Notes under the pieces: model-generated
The model's input: the letters and a program-made list of their open reading frames with translations, nothing else
Told to the model about the DNA's origin: nothing
The model's database searches: none
Translations under genes and position numbers: made by a program
Part shown: in pieces, positions 9,979 through 21,427 of the stretch
Position numbering within the stretch: the first letter of the stretch is position 1
Layout of the letters: each line of letters begins with the position of its first letter
Origin: Heloderma charlesbogerti
Taxonomy: Eukaryota; Chordata; Lepidosauria; Squamata; Helodermatidae
Assembly (NCBI GenBank): GCA_026122225.1
Contig: JANEZZ010002359.1
Coordinates: 62,001-126,000 of the forward strand
Length of the DNA: 64,000 bases
Direction: 5' to 3'

Positions 9979-10560
9979 GGGGAGGGGCCATAGCTCAATA
10001 GCAGAGCACATTGTTTTCATGTAGAAGATCCCAGGTTCAGCCCCTTCCATCTCCAGTTAAAAGGCTCGGATAGCAGGTGAGAGGAAAGTCCTCTGCCCAA
10101 GATAGTCTGGCCACTTCTGAATAGCCAAAAAAGAGGACACCAATTGGCATCAAGTTTGCATGTGCCATTTCATATGTATAGATGAAAATGTAGAAACGAT
10201 GATTAGAATTGAAACAGAAATGCAGTTCATCACACCGTAGTGTGGCAGGCGGTGCCCAGGCGAGCGGTGTGCCTCGCTCAGTCTGCTGACCAGGTGCCAT
10301 TGATGGGAGCGTCAAGGCCCAGCTCCTGCTCCTGCTGGCTCTTCATCTTTAAACTGGACTTGGGCCGGACAGCCCTTCCAATGGAGGATGCCTTCAAAAT
10401 CGAGGACAGGCCTCTGGCGGCCCTTAAAAATGGGACTGTCCTTCGTAAAAGGGGACACCTAGCTGGTGTGTCATCCCACGTCCCCCACCCTGGACAGCCA
10501 TTGCCGGTCAGAGAAGGCAATGCTGAGCTAGATGGACCAGTGGTCTGGCAGCTTCATCCA
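9979..10560 (+). mobile_element. second tRNA-derived SINE, interrupted
   Basis: GGGGAGGGGCCATAGCTCAA with an A box, and GGTTCAGCCCC B box near 10034, starting 190 bp after the previous SINE in the same orientation. The body stops near 10090 and the typical 3' segment (GCTGAGCTAGATGGACCAGT GGTCTGGCAGCTTC) resumes at about 10520. The intervening ~430 bp includes other sequence, probably a nested insertion of unidentified type. Confidence 0.6.
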
Positions 10561-10819
10561 CTGAACAAAAGAAAGAGACAAAAACAAAATGCTTTCAGTA
10601 GTCAAAGATGGCCTAATAAAGGCTAAATAATCATATGAATCACTTAGCATTCCTAGTATTTTATTTTTGAAATAAGCACATTTAAGAGATTGAACAATGG
10701 ACTTGAATGCCAAAGACATCATTTGCTTTGGGAGAGCATTTGCCTACTTTGGGACACTAGTGAGTACACCCTTGATATCCAAGCAAAACTATAGGTTTTT
10801 TAGTCCTTCCGTTTCTAAG

Positions 10820-11260
10820 GACTCGATCCCATGGCCGCTAGACAGCGGCTAGATGGCCATAGGATTTGTTGGTTTTTGGGAACTGATCTCTGAACCTGCA
10901 CTCTGAGGTCGGTTCCCAGAAAACCACCTCCCCGCCCCTTCCCCACCTCCTTATAGGAGGCGCAGTTTGCCCTGGGCTCTGCGCTCATGAGAGCAGTGTG
11001 GAGCAGGGAAAAGGGGGCTTTCCTAGGGGTGGGGGTGGTAGAAGCACCAGTACGACGCTTCATGTGCACTGTCCAGCCTTCCCCCACCCCGCTCCGAGCC
11101 ACTCGGGCTAGACAGCTGAAATTGGCCATCTAGCTGCTAATGCAGAGTGGCAGGAGCATGGAGGAGAAGATTCCCCACCCCCCATGTGCCGCCTGTGCTG
11201 CATTGGATAGTCGGTCACCTCCGAGTTCGGAGATAGCCATCTCTCCCCATAGGACTGCGG
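10820..11260. mobile_element. ~440-bp TIR element, copy 2 with TSD
   Basis: Same family as 688-1128. It is flanked by TCTAAG at 10814-10819 and 11261-11266, and a related unoccupied site is present near 11910, so both ends are well defined. Superfamily unclear: six matching bases could be a diverged 8-bp hAT-type duplication. Confidence 0.82.
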
Positions 11261-11329
11261 TCTAAGTCAGGGGGAGTGGGGAGGAAACACAAAGGCCCTG
11301 ATCCAGCTCAAATTAGTTGCGACAAAGTC

Positions 11330-11408
11330 TACAATCCTGTATCCACTTACCTGGGAGTAGGCGCCATTGAAATTATTGAGACTTGACTTGTATAGGATTG
11401 TGCAGTAT
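11330..11408. mobile_element. small CAATCCTATA palindromic MITE
   Basis: ACAATCCTGTATCCACTTAC CTGGGAGTAGGCGCCATTGAAATT and CTTGTATAGGATTGTGC. Confidence 0.75.
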
Positions 11409-11784
11409 GTCTCATTGAAATTAGTTAGTCTGGATTAGACCTTTTGCATTCAGTGAAACTTTGTCCTAACTAACTGTAGCTGGATCAGAAACAAAGCATA
11501 TTTCATGCATTTCTTTCATTGTTTGCTGTTTATCCTTGAAACTATTGACATCAAGAGCAATGTTTCCTTCTTTTTTTAATTAAAGACTACCGCAAAATTA
11601 AAAGGTGAGTACAGAAACCAGCAAATAGACAAGCAGTCTTGGCTCCCACAGCTTGACAAACCTGTCTCCTCTTGTTATGAATTACAGCACAAAAGTGCCG
11701 CAGATATTCTGCAAATCAGAATGTAGGACTTGCTCTGCAAGAAAGAATTTGCTAGAGGTCTGTAGAAGCCATCTCCCATAAGAT

Positions 11785-12025
11785 GTAGATCAGCCTTCCT
11801 GAGCCTGGTGGTGCCCTCCAGATGTTTTGGACTTCAACTCCCTGGATTGCTGGCCATTGGCAAGTACACTCTTGAAATCCAAGCTAAACTACAGGTTTTA
11901 TATGCCTTCAGTTTCTAAGTCAAGGGGAGCAGGGGGGAAACACAACGGCTCTGATCCTGGCTGGGGTTAATGGGAGTTGTAGGCCAACACATCTGGAAGG
12001 CACCAGCTTGGGGAAGGCTGATGTA
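11785..12025. mobile_element. palindromic MITE with ~95-bp internal insertion
   Basis: Arms GATCAGCCTTCCTGAGCCTG GTGGTGCCCTCCAGATG (left) and CATCTGGAAGGCACCAGCTTGGGGAAGGCTGAT (right). The centre is interrupted at about 11857-11948 by sequence that matches 10740-10819 joined to 11267-11310. Confidence 0.8.
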
Positions 12026-12040
12026 GATAGTCCCTTAGTA

Positions 12041-12245
12041 CAGGGCTAGGAAGCCTATGGCCTGCAGGCTGGATCCAGCCTGTTGCTTAATTTCATCTGG
12101 CCCACACTGGAAGCATGGGTCTGGTCAGCTGTCAGCCAGCCCAATCTGCACTCAGGTAGGGCAGATCCACACTTTCATTGCAGGCCAGATGAAATTAAGC
12201 AACGGGCTATATCAGGCCTACAGGCCATAGGTTCCCTACCCTTGT
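12041..12245. mobile_element. 205-bp palindromic MITE
   Basis: Left CAGGGCTAGGAAGCCTATGGCC, right GGCCATAGGTTCCCTACCCTTG, with GTTGCTTAATTTCATCTGGCC and its complement (GGCCAGATGAAATTAAGCAAC) inside. Confidence 0.85.
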
Positions 12246-12249
12246 TCTG

Positions 12250-13284
12250 AAGGCCTGTCATCATGCTACCTCTACGGGGGACTACCTCTACGGGCCTTTA
12301 GCAAAATCTGCCCCTCATAGCAGAACAAATCATGCCCAGCCTCCTGCCTGACGAGAGCTTTGAATGTGAGGATGGGGCCATTGACATCTGACCCTGATCT
12401 GCTCCTTCCAAAGCACCTCTGGGGTGACTGACCAGCAGAAAAAAAAATTGGGGCCTCTCGATCGATTGCGTGGCCTCCAACTGACCACATCTGGAGGTTG
12501 GAGGAGGCTGGAATCAGTGGGGACAATTTGAAGAGAAGATTGTGCATGAAAGCTAAAGGACCATGTTACTGATCTGCATATTTGATTCTTTAAAAATCTC
12601 ACCCAATTTGAACACTGCCTGACCAGAACTCCATATGAATCCTGCCTGTTTCAGGAAGGGAATTAGCCACCCCGATCTCAGAGAAGTATCTTAACAACAG
12701 CTTCAACACTAGGGTATTTTTTCTTTTTTTAATGTGTTTAAACCACATGCTCCCACTGCAACTAGAAATGTTTAAAAGCATAACTGAAAGGCATACATGC
12801 TTGAATTAGTTCCTTAGAATAATGAAGTGGGCATGGATTTGGAAATATATATCTCTACGTAAAGTGAATGTCGGCTTCCTTTTATCTGCTTTGTGTGCTT
12901 ACACCACATATTAGTCGTGTTGCTCTCTTAGTTTTCTGCTTCTCTGCACAACCACATTCACGAGAAACCAGCCTTTGCCAATGACAACCGAGATGCCTTG
13001 TGCACACCCTTAGGGATGCCATGCCACCAGGGCAGCTGCCCATCCGCTGCCCTCTCTGCCATGTGCCAAAAGGCTGCACAAGGATTCTTTGTGTGACCAC
13101 ATATGGTGCAGAATGTGTTGGATCTGCTCCATTCCCATTGGGAAGCCACAAGATGCCCTGGACATCACTGCATGCCAGGCAAGGGTAGACTGGCTGACAA
13201 TGGTGAATTCAAAGTTTTTACTGAACACGTTTCTCCCAGAAGGCAAAGGTTATTAATAACATAACAACATGACATGGGGCTGCC
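12250..13284. other. no gene seen
   Basis: Several short overlapping open frames without protein-like features. Confidence 0.45.
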
Positions 13285-13745
13285 TTGGAAGACTGCTCAC
13301 AAACTGCTGTTAGGGCAGAATGCGGCTGCTAAATTACCAGCTGAGAGTGGGTATCCTATGTCATGCCATGCCATGCCATGCCAACTACACTGGGGCCCGG
13401 CCCGTTTCCAGGCCCAATTCAAAGTGCTGTTTTTCTGTCCTGAAGCTTCACATCAGGGTACCTGAAGGACCATCTGTCCCAGTATACACTTACCCATGCA
13501 TTAAGACCTTCAGTCCAGAGCCTCCTGTGAGTGCACCTGTCATCTGAAGGGAGGCAGATTGCTACCAAAGGGAGGGCCTTCTTGGTGGTGGCACCCCAGC
13601 TGTGGAATGCTTTCCCCAGTGAGGTTCGCCCAGCTCCTACCTTATGTTCCTTTCGGTGCTGAGCAGATACCACTTTATTTTCCCAAACGTTTTAGATGTT
13701 TTTATGATTTGATGGCCTTTAGATTATTATACTTTTTTGCATTTA
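13285..13745 (+). mobile_element. L2-like LINE 3' fragment
   Basis: Sequence equivalent to the ends of the LINE ORFs: AGAATGCGGCTGCTAAATTA, CCAGGCCCAATTCAAAGTGC, GAGGGCCTTCTTGGTGGTGG, CTGTGGAATGCTTTCCCCAG. A short (ATGCC)n run at 13362-13383 interrupts it. A LINE-like tail (CCCTGGGAATATATCGAAGG, about 14110-14160) may belong to it. Confidence 0.8.
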
Positions 13746-14610
13746 CAATTTACAGAGCAATCCGGGGGCAAGCAGGAAAGGGAGGATCCATGGTGGCCAA
13801 ACTGCCACTTCCTATGCCCTCCCAGGCTCGTGCCATTCAAAGCCTCTCCTGATCTTCCCCCTGAACACCCCTGGCACTCTTCCTTCTTGCTCTCTTTGCC
13901 CTCAGAATTCTGACAGCAGAGAAGCAACAGCTGCAGATCTTCTGCCTCTGCACAGAGGATGCCTCCAAGGGTGGACCTCCTTCTCTGCCCATGGACCTCC
14001 CTCTCTGCAAGGGGAGGAGGAGTTCAACTATATCCAAAGGCCTCTGGGATGCCCTTGCAGAGATCACAGGATTAATGCCTCAAGTGCTTTATTCTCTTTG
14101 CAAACTGCCCTGGGAATATATCGAAGGGTGGTGTAAAAATATGTATAATAAATTCATTAATAAAATGGTATCCTGCTACAGGAGTTTCAGATTAGTCCTC
14201 CAGAGCTACCTACCAGCAGGAGTCTTTAAGATAGCCATCAGATAGTGAGAGACAGCACAGAGAACATTTATTCAAGTGCTTATGGTCTACAAAGTACTTA
14301 TGGTCTAAAAGTAATATTTCCTGCTCAAGAGCATATTTTGCCTTAAAACACATTGAGTTTTGGTTTAAATTTTGTGCCCAGCTATTGCTTACTTCCTTTG
14401 GAGCTTTATCATTAAAAATGTGTGTGTGTGTGTAATCAATATTAATATGTTGAAAAGCATAACAATCCAAATTGGACTACATATTAATAACTAATTTGCT
14501 CTTTTCTCTTAGGAAAGGAAAGGTTCCTCCCGTGCAAGCACCGGGTCAATTCCTGTAACTTGTTAGCAACCATAAGACTTTTACATATCTTACCAAAATT
14601 GTTTCCCTTT

Positions 14611-15490
14611 TCATAAGAACATAAAAAGAGCCATGCTGGATCAGACCCAGAGTCTATCTAGTCCAGCAGTCTGTTCACATAGTGGCCAACCAGCTGCCCA
14701 CAGGAAACCCACAAGCAGGACATGAGTGCAACAGCACCTTCCCACCCATGTTCTCCAGCAACTGGTGTACATAGACATGCTGCCTCTGATATTGGAGGTA
14801 GCATATAGCCATCAGGACTAGTAGCCACGGATAGCCTTCTCCTCCAGGAATTTATCTAACCCTTTTAAAGCCATCCAAATTGGTAGCCATCACTGTGTCT
14901 TGTAGAGAATTCCATAGTTTACCTATCCACTGTGTGAAGGAGTACTTCCTTCTACCTGTCCTGAATCTCCCACCAATCAGCTTCATGGGATGACCCCGGG
15001 TTCTAGTATTATGAGGGAGAAAAATGTCTTCCTATCCACTTCTCCATACCATGCATAATTTCGTAGACCTCTATCATGTCTCCCCTCACTCGCCTCTTTT
15101 ATACGCTAAACAATCCCAGCTGTTGCAACTTTTCCTCATAGGCTCCAGCCCCCTGATCATCTTTGCCCTTTTCTGCCCTTTTTCCAACTCTACAGTATCT
15201 TTTTTTCTGTACTTTTTCCAACCCTACAATATCTTTTTTTTAGGTGCGGTGACCAGAACTGTACACAGTATTCCAAGTGTGATCGCACCATAGATTTGTA
15301 TAGGGGCAGTATGATCTTGGCAGTTTTATTCTCAGTTTCTTTCCTTATTTTGTCTAAGATGGAACTTGCCTTTTTTACAGCAGCTGCACACTGGGTTGGC
15401 ATTTCATCAAGCTGTCCATCACAACCTCTAGATCTCTTTCTTGGTCAATCAGCCAAGTTCAGGAATTGGGTCCCAGAAATGTTAATGACA
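14611..15490 (-). mobile_element. CR1 LINE 3' fragment
   Basis: Reverse-complement reading gives the end of the CR1 reverse transcriptase ORF (LPLYKSMVRSHLEYCVQFWSPH, about 15402-15240) and then the long reptile CR1 3' UTR, ending near 14611 with TTATGTTCTTATG-type sequence. Frame breaks and T-rich insertions near 15190-15240 show decay. It is 5'-truncated near 15490. Confidence 0.88.
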
Positions 15491-16771
15491 GCTACAGTGT
15501 GAATTTATTGAAGGAGTAATCCTAAATTCCAAGCAGAGACGTTGCTAGGCACTTAAAAGATTTTGGGTCCTATTTTTCCAATGGCATTAATGAAAGGAGT
15601 TTTTAAAGCCTAATTACTGTGCAGGAGCGGGGTTGGGGGCACTGCAGCATGTGGGGAGGGGGTTAACCCATCCCTCCCCAGCTGTAATCCCCCATGAAAA
15701 TTGGACTCTGCATTGCAGTTAAACTGAGAGAAACTTCCATTGGCAGCCATGGACACTTAGGGCTCTGAGGAATAGATCCAGGGCCATGAGAAATAGATTT
15801 GGGGCTGGGGCCCCATTGGCCTAGGCCCAGCAATACCTTTGGGTCCCAGAGAGGTCAGCTGAGGTACTCTTGGCTGTCACGGACCACCTTCTCCTGCTGC
15901 AGTGAGGAAGTCTCAGGCAAAGTCCGCCACCAAAGCCTCCGGAGAGGTTTTGGGTGGATTCTTGTTGCAGTGGCCGAAACCTCTTGCCTTGACTCCTCCA
16001 TTGTGGCTGCTTTGATAGTGGTAGGGTTTGAAAAAGATGGGGTGGGTTAGCAGAGACCTTGAATCCACAGGTTCCAAAGCCCTTGCATTGCCCTGGCATG
16101 CTACCAACAAGAAAAAACTACCAGCCCTGGAGCTGGCATAGTTATTTTCTCTCTCATTGAAACCAATGGAAGGAGACATTTTTAAGAAAGGGTAACTGAG
16201 GACAAAAAAGGGGGGGAAGGAAGAAATCACCCCCCATGAGCTCATGTGCACACACACGCACAGGTATCTTCCTCCCTGGCTGGTTCCAGATGACTGAGCT
16301 TACGGGGGCCCCGATCCCCGCCAGCCATTACCACATGCTCAGCCCACTGGCTCCTGCGTCAGCTAAGAAAAGTTTTTAAACAGCCACATATAATAACAAC
16401 AGAATAGAAAGCAAGCAAGAGACCATGAGCAGCTAGCCTAGCAAACTCCCACTGCACAAAGGGAGGTTTTAACTAACCTTTGAAAGCTCTCAAGAAAGCC
16501 CATGAGACACATCTCTCGGGAAAGGGCTCCAGAGAACACCTGTCCCTCCTCAATGACCTCAGGCACATGGGAGAACATGTCCGAGGAGGCAGTCTTTCCG
16601 ATGAACCTGCAGCCAAATGGGTTAGGGCTTTAAAGCCTACCAATCCATCTACCGTTTCCTTTATATATTTCTTCTTCATAGGACATTTTCCTGCTGACAT
16701 CTTTTTTAAAATAGAAGTTGTAATTTAATCTAACAGCACAATTTTATACATGTCTGCTCAGAGCCTGCATT
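15491..16771. other. no gene seen
   Basis: Intergenic. The stretch 16470-16640 might be a decayed LINE piece, but I could not align it to the others. Confidence 0.4.
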
Positions 16772-16832
16772 GAGCAGGGGTTGGATGAGATTATCTCTGA
16801 GGTCCCTTCCAACTCAGTGATACTATGAAGTA
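16772..16832 (+). mobile_element. CR1 terminal fragment
   Basis: GAGCAGGGGTTGGATGAGAT, then GAGGTCCCTTCCAACTCAGTGATACTATGA is the classic CR1 3' terminus. It sits inside sequence of the small palindromic MITE family. Confidence 0.75.
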
Positions 16833-16897
16833 TGTCCCACTAAGTCCAGTGGGATTTATTCCTTGGTAAGTGTGTATGGTATTGTAGCCTTAGGCTA

Positions 16898-16980
16898 CGA
16901 TCCAATTTTCTGCAGGTAAGCCCCATTGAACTTGATGGGACTTGTGTTTGAGTAGACAAGTATAGGACTGTGCTGTTAAT
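16898..16980. mobile_element. small CAATCCTATA palindromic MITE
   Basis: GCAGGTAAGCCCCATTGAAC TTGATGGGACTTGTG and AAGTATAGGACTGTGC. Confidence 0.75.
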
Positions 16981-17429
16981 CTTATTAATGCATTGCTAAG
17001 CTTGAGACCATGAATTCCATGTATGTTAGTACTACTGACTACGAATACAGGCAAACAGGACCCTTTGCTGCAGTATAACTACCTGGAATTTCTCGGAGTG
17101 TGTCCATCTTGCTCCCTCTCCTGAAAATTGTTACAATTCCTAAAGTGGTTGCTGGGTTAGTCTCTTAAAGGTTGTTGCCCCTTAATATAGAGTAAGAATT
17201 CTGGCATATGCTTGCACGGGCTAGTGCTCTCGCCTGTAAAAGCTTATGCCATGGTAAATTTGCTAGTATTCAGGGTGTTATTGGACTCTGGTCTCTTTAT
17301 TATCAGCCAAGGGAATAGCTGCTTTCCCCCACCTATACTAAAGGTAATAATCGGGAGACAGGTGTATTGCTGTTTATGGCACAGCGCCCACAGGTGGACG
17401 TAGCACCCTCTGTAATGCAGAAGACATTA

Positions 17430-17555
17430 AGCAGCCTTCCCTGACCTGGTCCCCTCCAGGTGTGTTGGATGGCAACTCCCATCAGGCTAGCATGGAAGAT
17501 GGGAGTTGCAGTCCAAACACATCTGGAGGGCACCGAGTTGGAGAAGGTTAATATT
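17430..17555. mobile_element. palindromic MITE (CTGGTGCCCTCCAG family)
   Basis: CAGCCTTCCCTGACCTGGTC, GTGTGTTGGATGGCAACTCCCATC and the complementary GATGGGAGTTGCAGTCCAAACACATCTGGAGGGCACC. Confidence 0.85.
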
Positions 17556-17734
17556 AAGGGTAGGGTAACATGAGGCTCTAGGAGATTATCCAGCTGAGTA
17601 GTTTGCACAATGTGTCTTCTTGATTCATTTATTTATTTGTAACGTTTGCATGCCATCCAAGAATGAAGACTTGATGGTTTGAGGACAGCCTGCAATCTGG
17701 CCATGATTTCGGTTGTGTAAGGTTCAGTCATTGC

Positions 17735-18250
17735 AGGATGCCACCTACCAGCATCATAAGAAGAGCCCTAGCACAGCAGATCTTTCAGGACTGCATCTTC
17801 CAGCATTCTGTTTCTCAAGTTGGCTGGAAGACCAGATGCTCCTAGGCCACGGCCTCCTCCACTGTTCTCTCCTAGCAACTGATATTCAGTGGTATTCTAC
17901 CTCTGAACCTGGAGGTTCCATTTAGTTGTCATGACCCAATAGCCACTGATAGACCAAGGCTCCATTAGTTTATCTCAGCTTTTAAAACATTCTAAGGCAT
18001 CGGCCATCAGTCCATTCTGTGGCAGTGAATTCCAGCAATTAATTATGTGTTTTGTGGCAAAGTAAATTTTTTTGTCTGCCCGCCTTTACCACCAAACAAT
18101 TTCCTTGGGTGATCCCAAATTCTAATCTTATGAGAGAAAAAGGGGAGAAAAAACATTCTTCATTTTCTCCGAACCATGCATCATTTTGTGTGCCACTCTT
18201 CTTAAGCAGCTGTATCATTCATGAATCTCAGCCGTGATCCCAGCCACATT
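17735..18250 (-). mobile_element. CR1 LINE 3' UTR fragment (old)
   Basis: Diverged copy of the 3' UTR seen at 14611-15100, sharing GCATCATAAGAAGAGCC, the TTCTAGCAACTGATATTCA region, AATTCCAGCAATTAATTATG and the ATCTTATGAGAGAAAAA segment. Older than the 14.6-kb copy judging by mismatch density. Confidence 0.75.
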
Positions 18251-19439
18251 TTCTTCTAGCATCCCGCCCTTCTTCTTTCTTGGCTTGGCCAGCTTTTCCC
18301 CCTCACCTCTAAATTGTTACCAAACAAGTTTCTGGACTGTGGATGTTTCACTGCCCATGGATCACCTGACTGACCAAATAAAGCTGTATGCATTAAATTC
18401 TGTCCCTTCTCTCTTGACACAGGTAATATTCCTTTTCAACACTAGATGGTGACATTTAATCACAGTTGCCTTGATGTCTAGTTTATCCTCATCTGTGCAC
18501 AGATGTGTCCGCAGGGTGCTGCTATGCATTCCTGGCTAGCAAACATCACACACTCCTGTAGCTACTCCATCTCCATCTGTGCCCAGAGCTCGCATGCAAT
18601 CATAGTGGGTCCATGCATGTTTGCCTGGAGGCAATGTTTACGCACCACAGAAGGTGCCTTATTGCAAGGGGATTGCTGCAATTATGCTAACTCAAGAGGA
18701 AGAGGAGCTACGAGTCTTTGCAGAGAGTTTTAAGTATAGCAAGCTAACTACTGGTAAGAGACCACTTATTCCAGGAGACTGAAAAAAGAGGCAGTCAAGC
18801 TGGTGACATGCATATCTTGAGTTTTAGGTGGGTGATTTAAAAATTGACCATAGTCTAACTTGGGCCACAGAAAAATCACTATAGAAGTCAAATATAAATG
18901 GCATGTCAGAAGGAAAAAGAGTGTCAAGCTTCGCCTGTTAAAGATTGTACAGGTTGCAGATCGTTTCTTTGTTAATTATGATTATATGCCACCATTTGTG
19001 TTACAAATCTCACCGAAGTGGCTTACAAGTAACAACAACAACAAAAAATCACTATAAACCATATTAGCAATTCTTTACAATCATCAGGATCCTTCCAACA
19101 GGGTAGTTGGTGGAAGATGGCCCTGGGGTGGGAACGGTCCAGCTGGAACAGGAGCCAGTGTCTGGAGTCCCCCTCATCTCCCTTTCTCTCTCTCTCTCTC
19201 TGCTGGAATCCTCACAGGGCTGTGGATGGTAGACAGCCCCCCAGGGGTGGGGGGAGAGTCCAACTGGGGCAGGCCCTGAGGACTTCTTTGACTCCCTCTC
19301 TCCCTGCTTATGGCGGAGACGTTTTCTCTTTAAACTGGGACAAAAAGCCAAGACGGCACAAATGCTCTAAAAGACGTGGGGACGCAAGGGTTTTGTCAGC
19401 ATGTCAGGGGATGGACTGGAGAGCGCCCATCTCAGGGGC
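18251..19439. other. no gene seen
   Basis: Intergenic, with a LINE-like minus-strand tail at 18955-19060 and an inverted CCCTGGGGTGGG / CCCCCAGGGGTGG region at 19115-19270. Confidence 0.4.
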
Positions 19440-19700
19440 ACAGGAAGCTGCCTGACAGCAAGCCAGGCCACTGGCCCATCTAGCTCAGTATTGACTAGAC
19501 CAACCTTCCTCAACCTGGTGCCCTCCTGTGCCGGCAGTTGTACTCAACACACCCGGAGGCCACCAGGTTGAGGGAGGCTAGCGCGGACTGACTGGAAGTG
19601 CCTCTCCAGGGTTTCAGGCGGGATTCTTTCCTAGCCCTTCCTGCAGATGCTGGGGATTGAACCCGGGGCCTTCTGCATGCAACGCAGGTGCCACACCACA
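19440..19700 (-). mobile_element. tRNA-derived SINE interrupted by a MITE
   Basis: Minus strand: GGTTCAATCCCCAGCATCTG (B box region) near 19660, body, and the 3' part at 19440-19498 (revcomp of CAGGAAGCTGCCTGACAGCA and GGCCCATCTAGCTCAGTATT). The palindromic MITE at 19500-19585 splits it. Confidence 0.72.
19500..19585. mobile_element. palindromic MITE nested in a SINE
   Basis: CCAACCTTCCTCAACCTGGT GCC and the complementary GGAGGCCACCAGGTTGAGGGAGGCT, splitting the SINE at 19440-19700. Confidence 0.8.
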
Positions 19701-20029
19701 TGCTTTCCCTGGACCTTTGTGAGTGATTCAGATGCTGACCTCTCCACCAAGCTTGCCAGTCAAGGGACTGAACATGAATGCTGGCTTGGAGATGTGGTGG
19801 ACACCCATCTTGTTTAATTTAAATGTGAGACGCTTTTAGGGAGCTCCTCACAGGTTTTAAAAGGGATTTACATTTGTTTTTGTTTTTTAAACAACACACT
19901 GGTGATTTTTCCTCAAAATCCTGTTTCAAATTATGACAGGTTCTCATTTCCTGCCTACTAAAATTTGGTGCAGGCTAGGAGAAGCAGCAGCTGCCTTGAT
20001 GCTGAAGTGCGCTGAATTCCATCTCACAG

Positions 20030-20900
20030 ACAAGGGGATGCAATAGAACAGAATGCTTTTATTAGGGAAAAAAGTAACATGCGCGCACAGCGTTCACACT
20101 TACTACAATAGAAATAGAAAATACAATACAATAAAATAGAAAAAGAATAGAATTGGCTACTCGATTCACCAGTGAAGGATCTGTCTTACTTCAAACACCC
20201 TTTGTATGGAGTTGGGGAAGACCCCAGGAACCTTGAAAGAAGGCAGAACATGGCATCGGAGGCAAGGCTGTTTTATACCCTTGTGCTCGGCCAATTTCCA
20301 TGCCAATTTCCATATTTGGTAACTATTATGTTTGAAGCTTGCTCCTTGGTTATTATAAGTTGGTCTAGCTTCCTTACTCTAAATCCAAGTGCCTCCCATT
20401 TGCTAACCTCACTGCTGATGTCTTTGTTAATTCCAGAGGAATTCAAAAAGTCCTCAACTCCTTCTTAAGCATCCTGTCTCTGTACCCGGCAATTGGATGC
20501 TTATTTTAAAAAGGTGCATCAACCATCAACTTTCTCCCATAAACTTCTTTCTTTAGCAAAGTCAAATAACTGCCACCCAACAGTCACTTCCGAAAAGTCA
20601 TTCTGGCTCAAACTATGCCTGAAGAAGCAATCTTTGGCTGACCTAGCTATCCTTCCTATGCCTACCTATGCCGCCTTATGCTATCTATGCTTGCTGTGCC
20701 ACTCTTATTTTTAAGCAAAAACTGCATGGCAGGTCCATACAGCTTTTTGTCTCAAGCTCAATTACATTGCCTTTTAAGCTTCTTACATAATTAATTGGAC
20801 CAACTGTCCAAATGTTTCTCAAGCTGACTTGGTTGGTAGCATCCAAAGCATTCCTCAAAAGAAGACCACAGTGCTAAGCCTAAGCCTAACCCTTTCTTGG
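20030..20900 (-). mobile_element. candidate solo LTR (minus)
   Basis: On the minus strand TATAAAA at 20277-20271 is followed 210 bp later by AATAAA at 20063-20058 and a GCATTCTG / TTCTATTGCATCC segment. The spacing suits an LTR R region. The U3 would extend toward about 20900. No internal retroviral genes are seen. Confidence 0.4.
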
Positions 20901-21004
20901 CTCTGAGGTTTCCAGCACATTCCACAGAAATGCCCATGATTTGGCTTTGGGCAGATCACTCCCTCTCAACTCCACCTACCCTAATGGGATGTTGTGAAGA
21001 TATA

Positions 21005-21240
21005 CAGTGGCCTTGTTCGCACGTAGTGACAACCCAAGGTACAGGTTGAACATGGGCTGAGTGTGGGTTGTCATTGAATCCCATTGTTAAATCATGGATT
21101 GTTGTCATGCGTGAACCCTACACTCTGGTTTAACTATGGGTTGTTTACCACAAACAACCCAGGAAGAGAACCCATGGTTTGTTGTTGGGTTGTGAACTCT
21201 GGGTTGTTTGTGGCTTGCATTGCCCCAAGCTCCTCAGACG
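21005..21240. mobile_element. decayed Harbinger-like MITE
   Basis: GTTCGCACGTAGTGACAACC, TGAGTGTGGGTTGTCATTG and CATGGTTTGTTGTTGGGTTGTG echo the 28.7-kb MITE. The ends are not clear. Confidence 0.5.
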
Positions 21241-21427
21241 TAAAGCAGGATACAAATATGGAAAAGATTAAATCAAGACGTTAAATAGGAACCCAAGGAA
21301 ATAATGGTGATAGAGGCACGAAGCTGAAGAAAGAGGGCCAAGGAGTTAGTGGAACTGGGTGAGAAAAATACAAAGGGCTGTGTGCTATTAACAGGAAGGA
21401 GGCAGGCAAGAAAGCTTTGGAGGCGTG

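Noticed and set aside
19115..19455. 112-codon plus frame
   Set aside because: Spans a TC run and repeat-derived sequence; no family resemblance.
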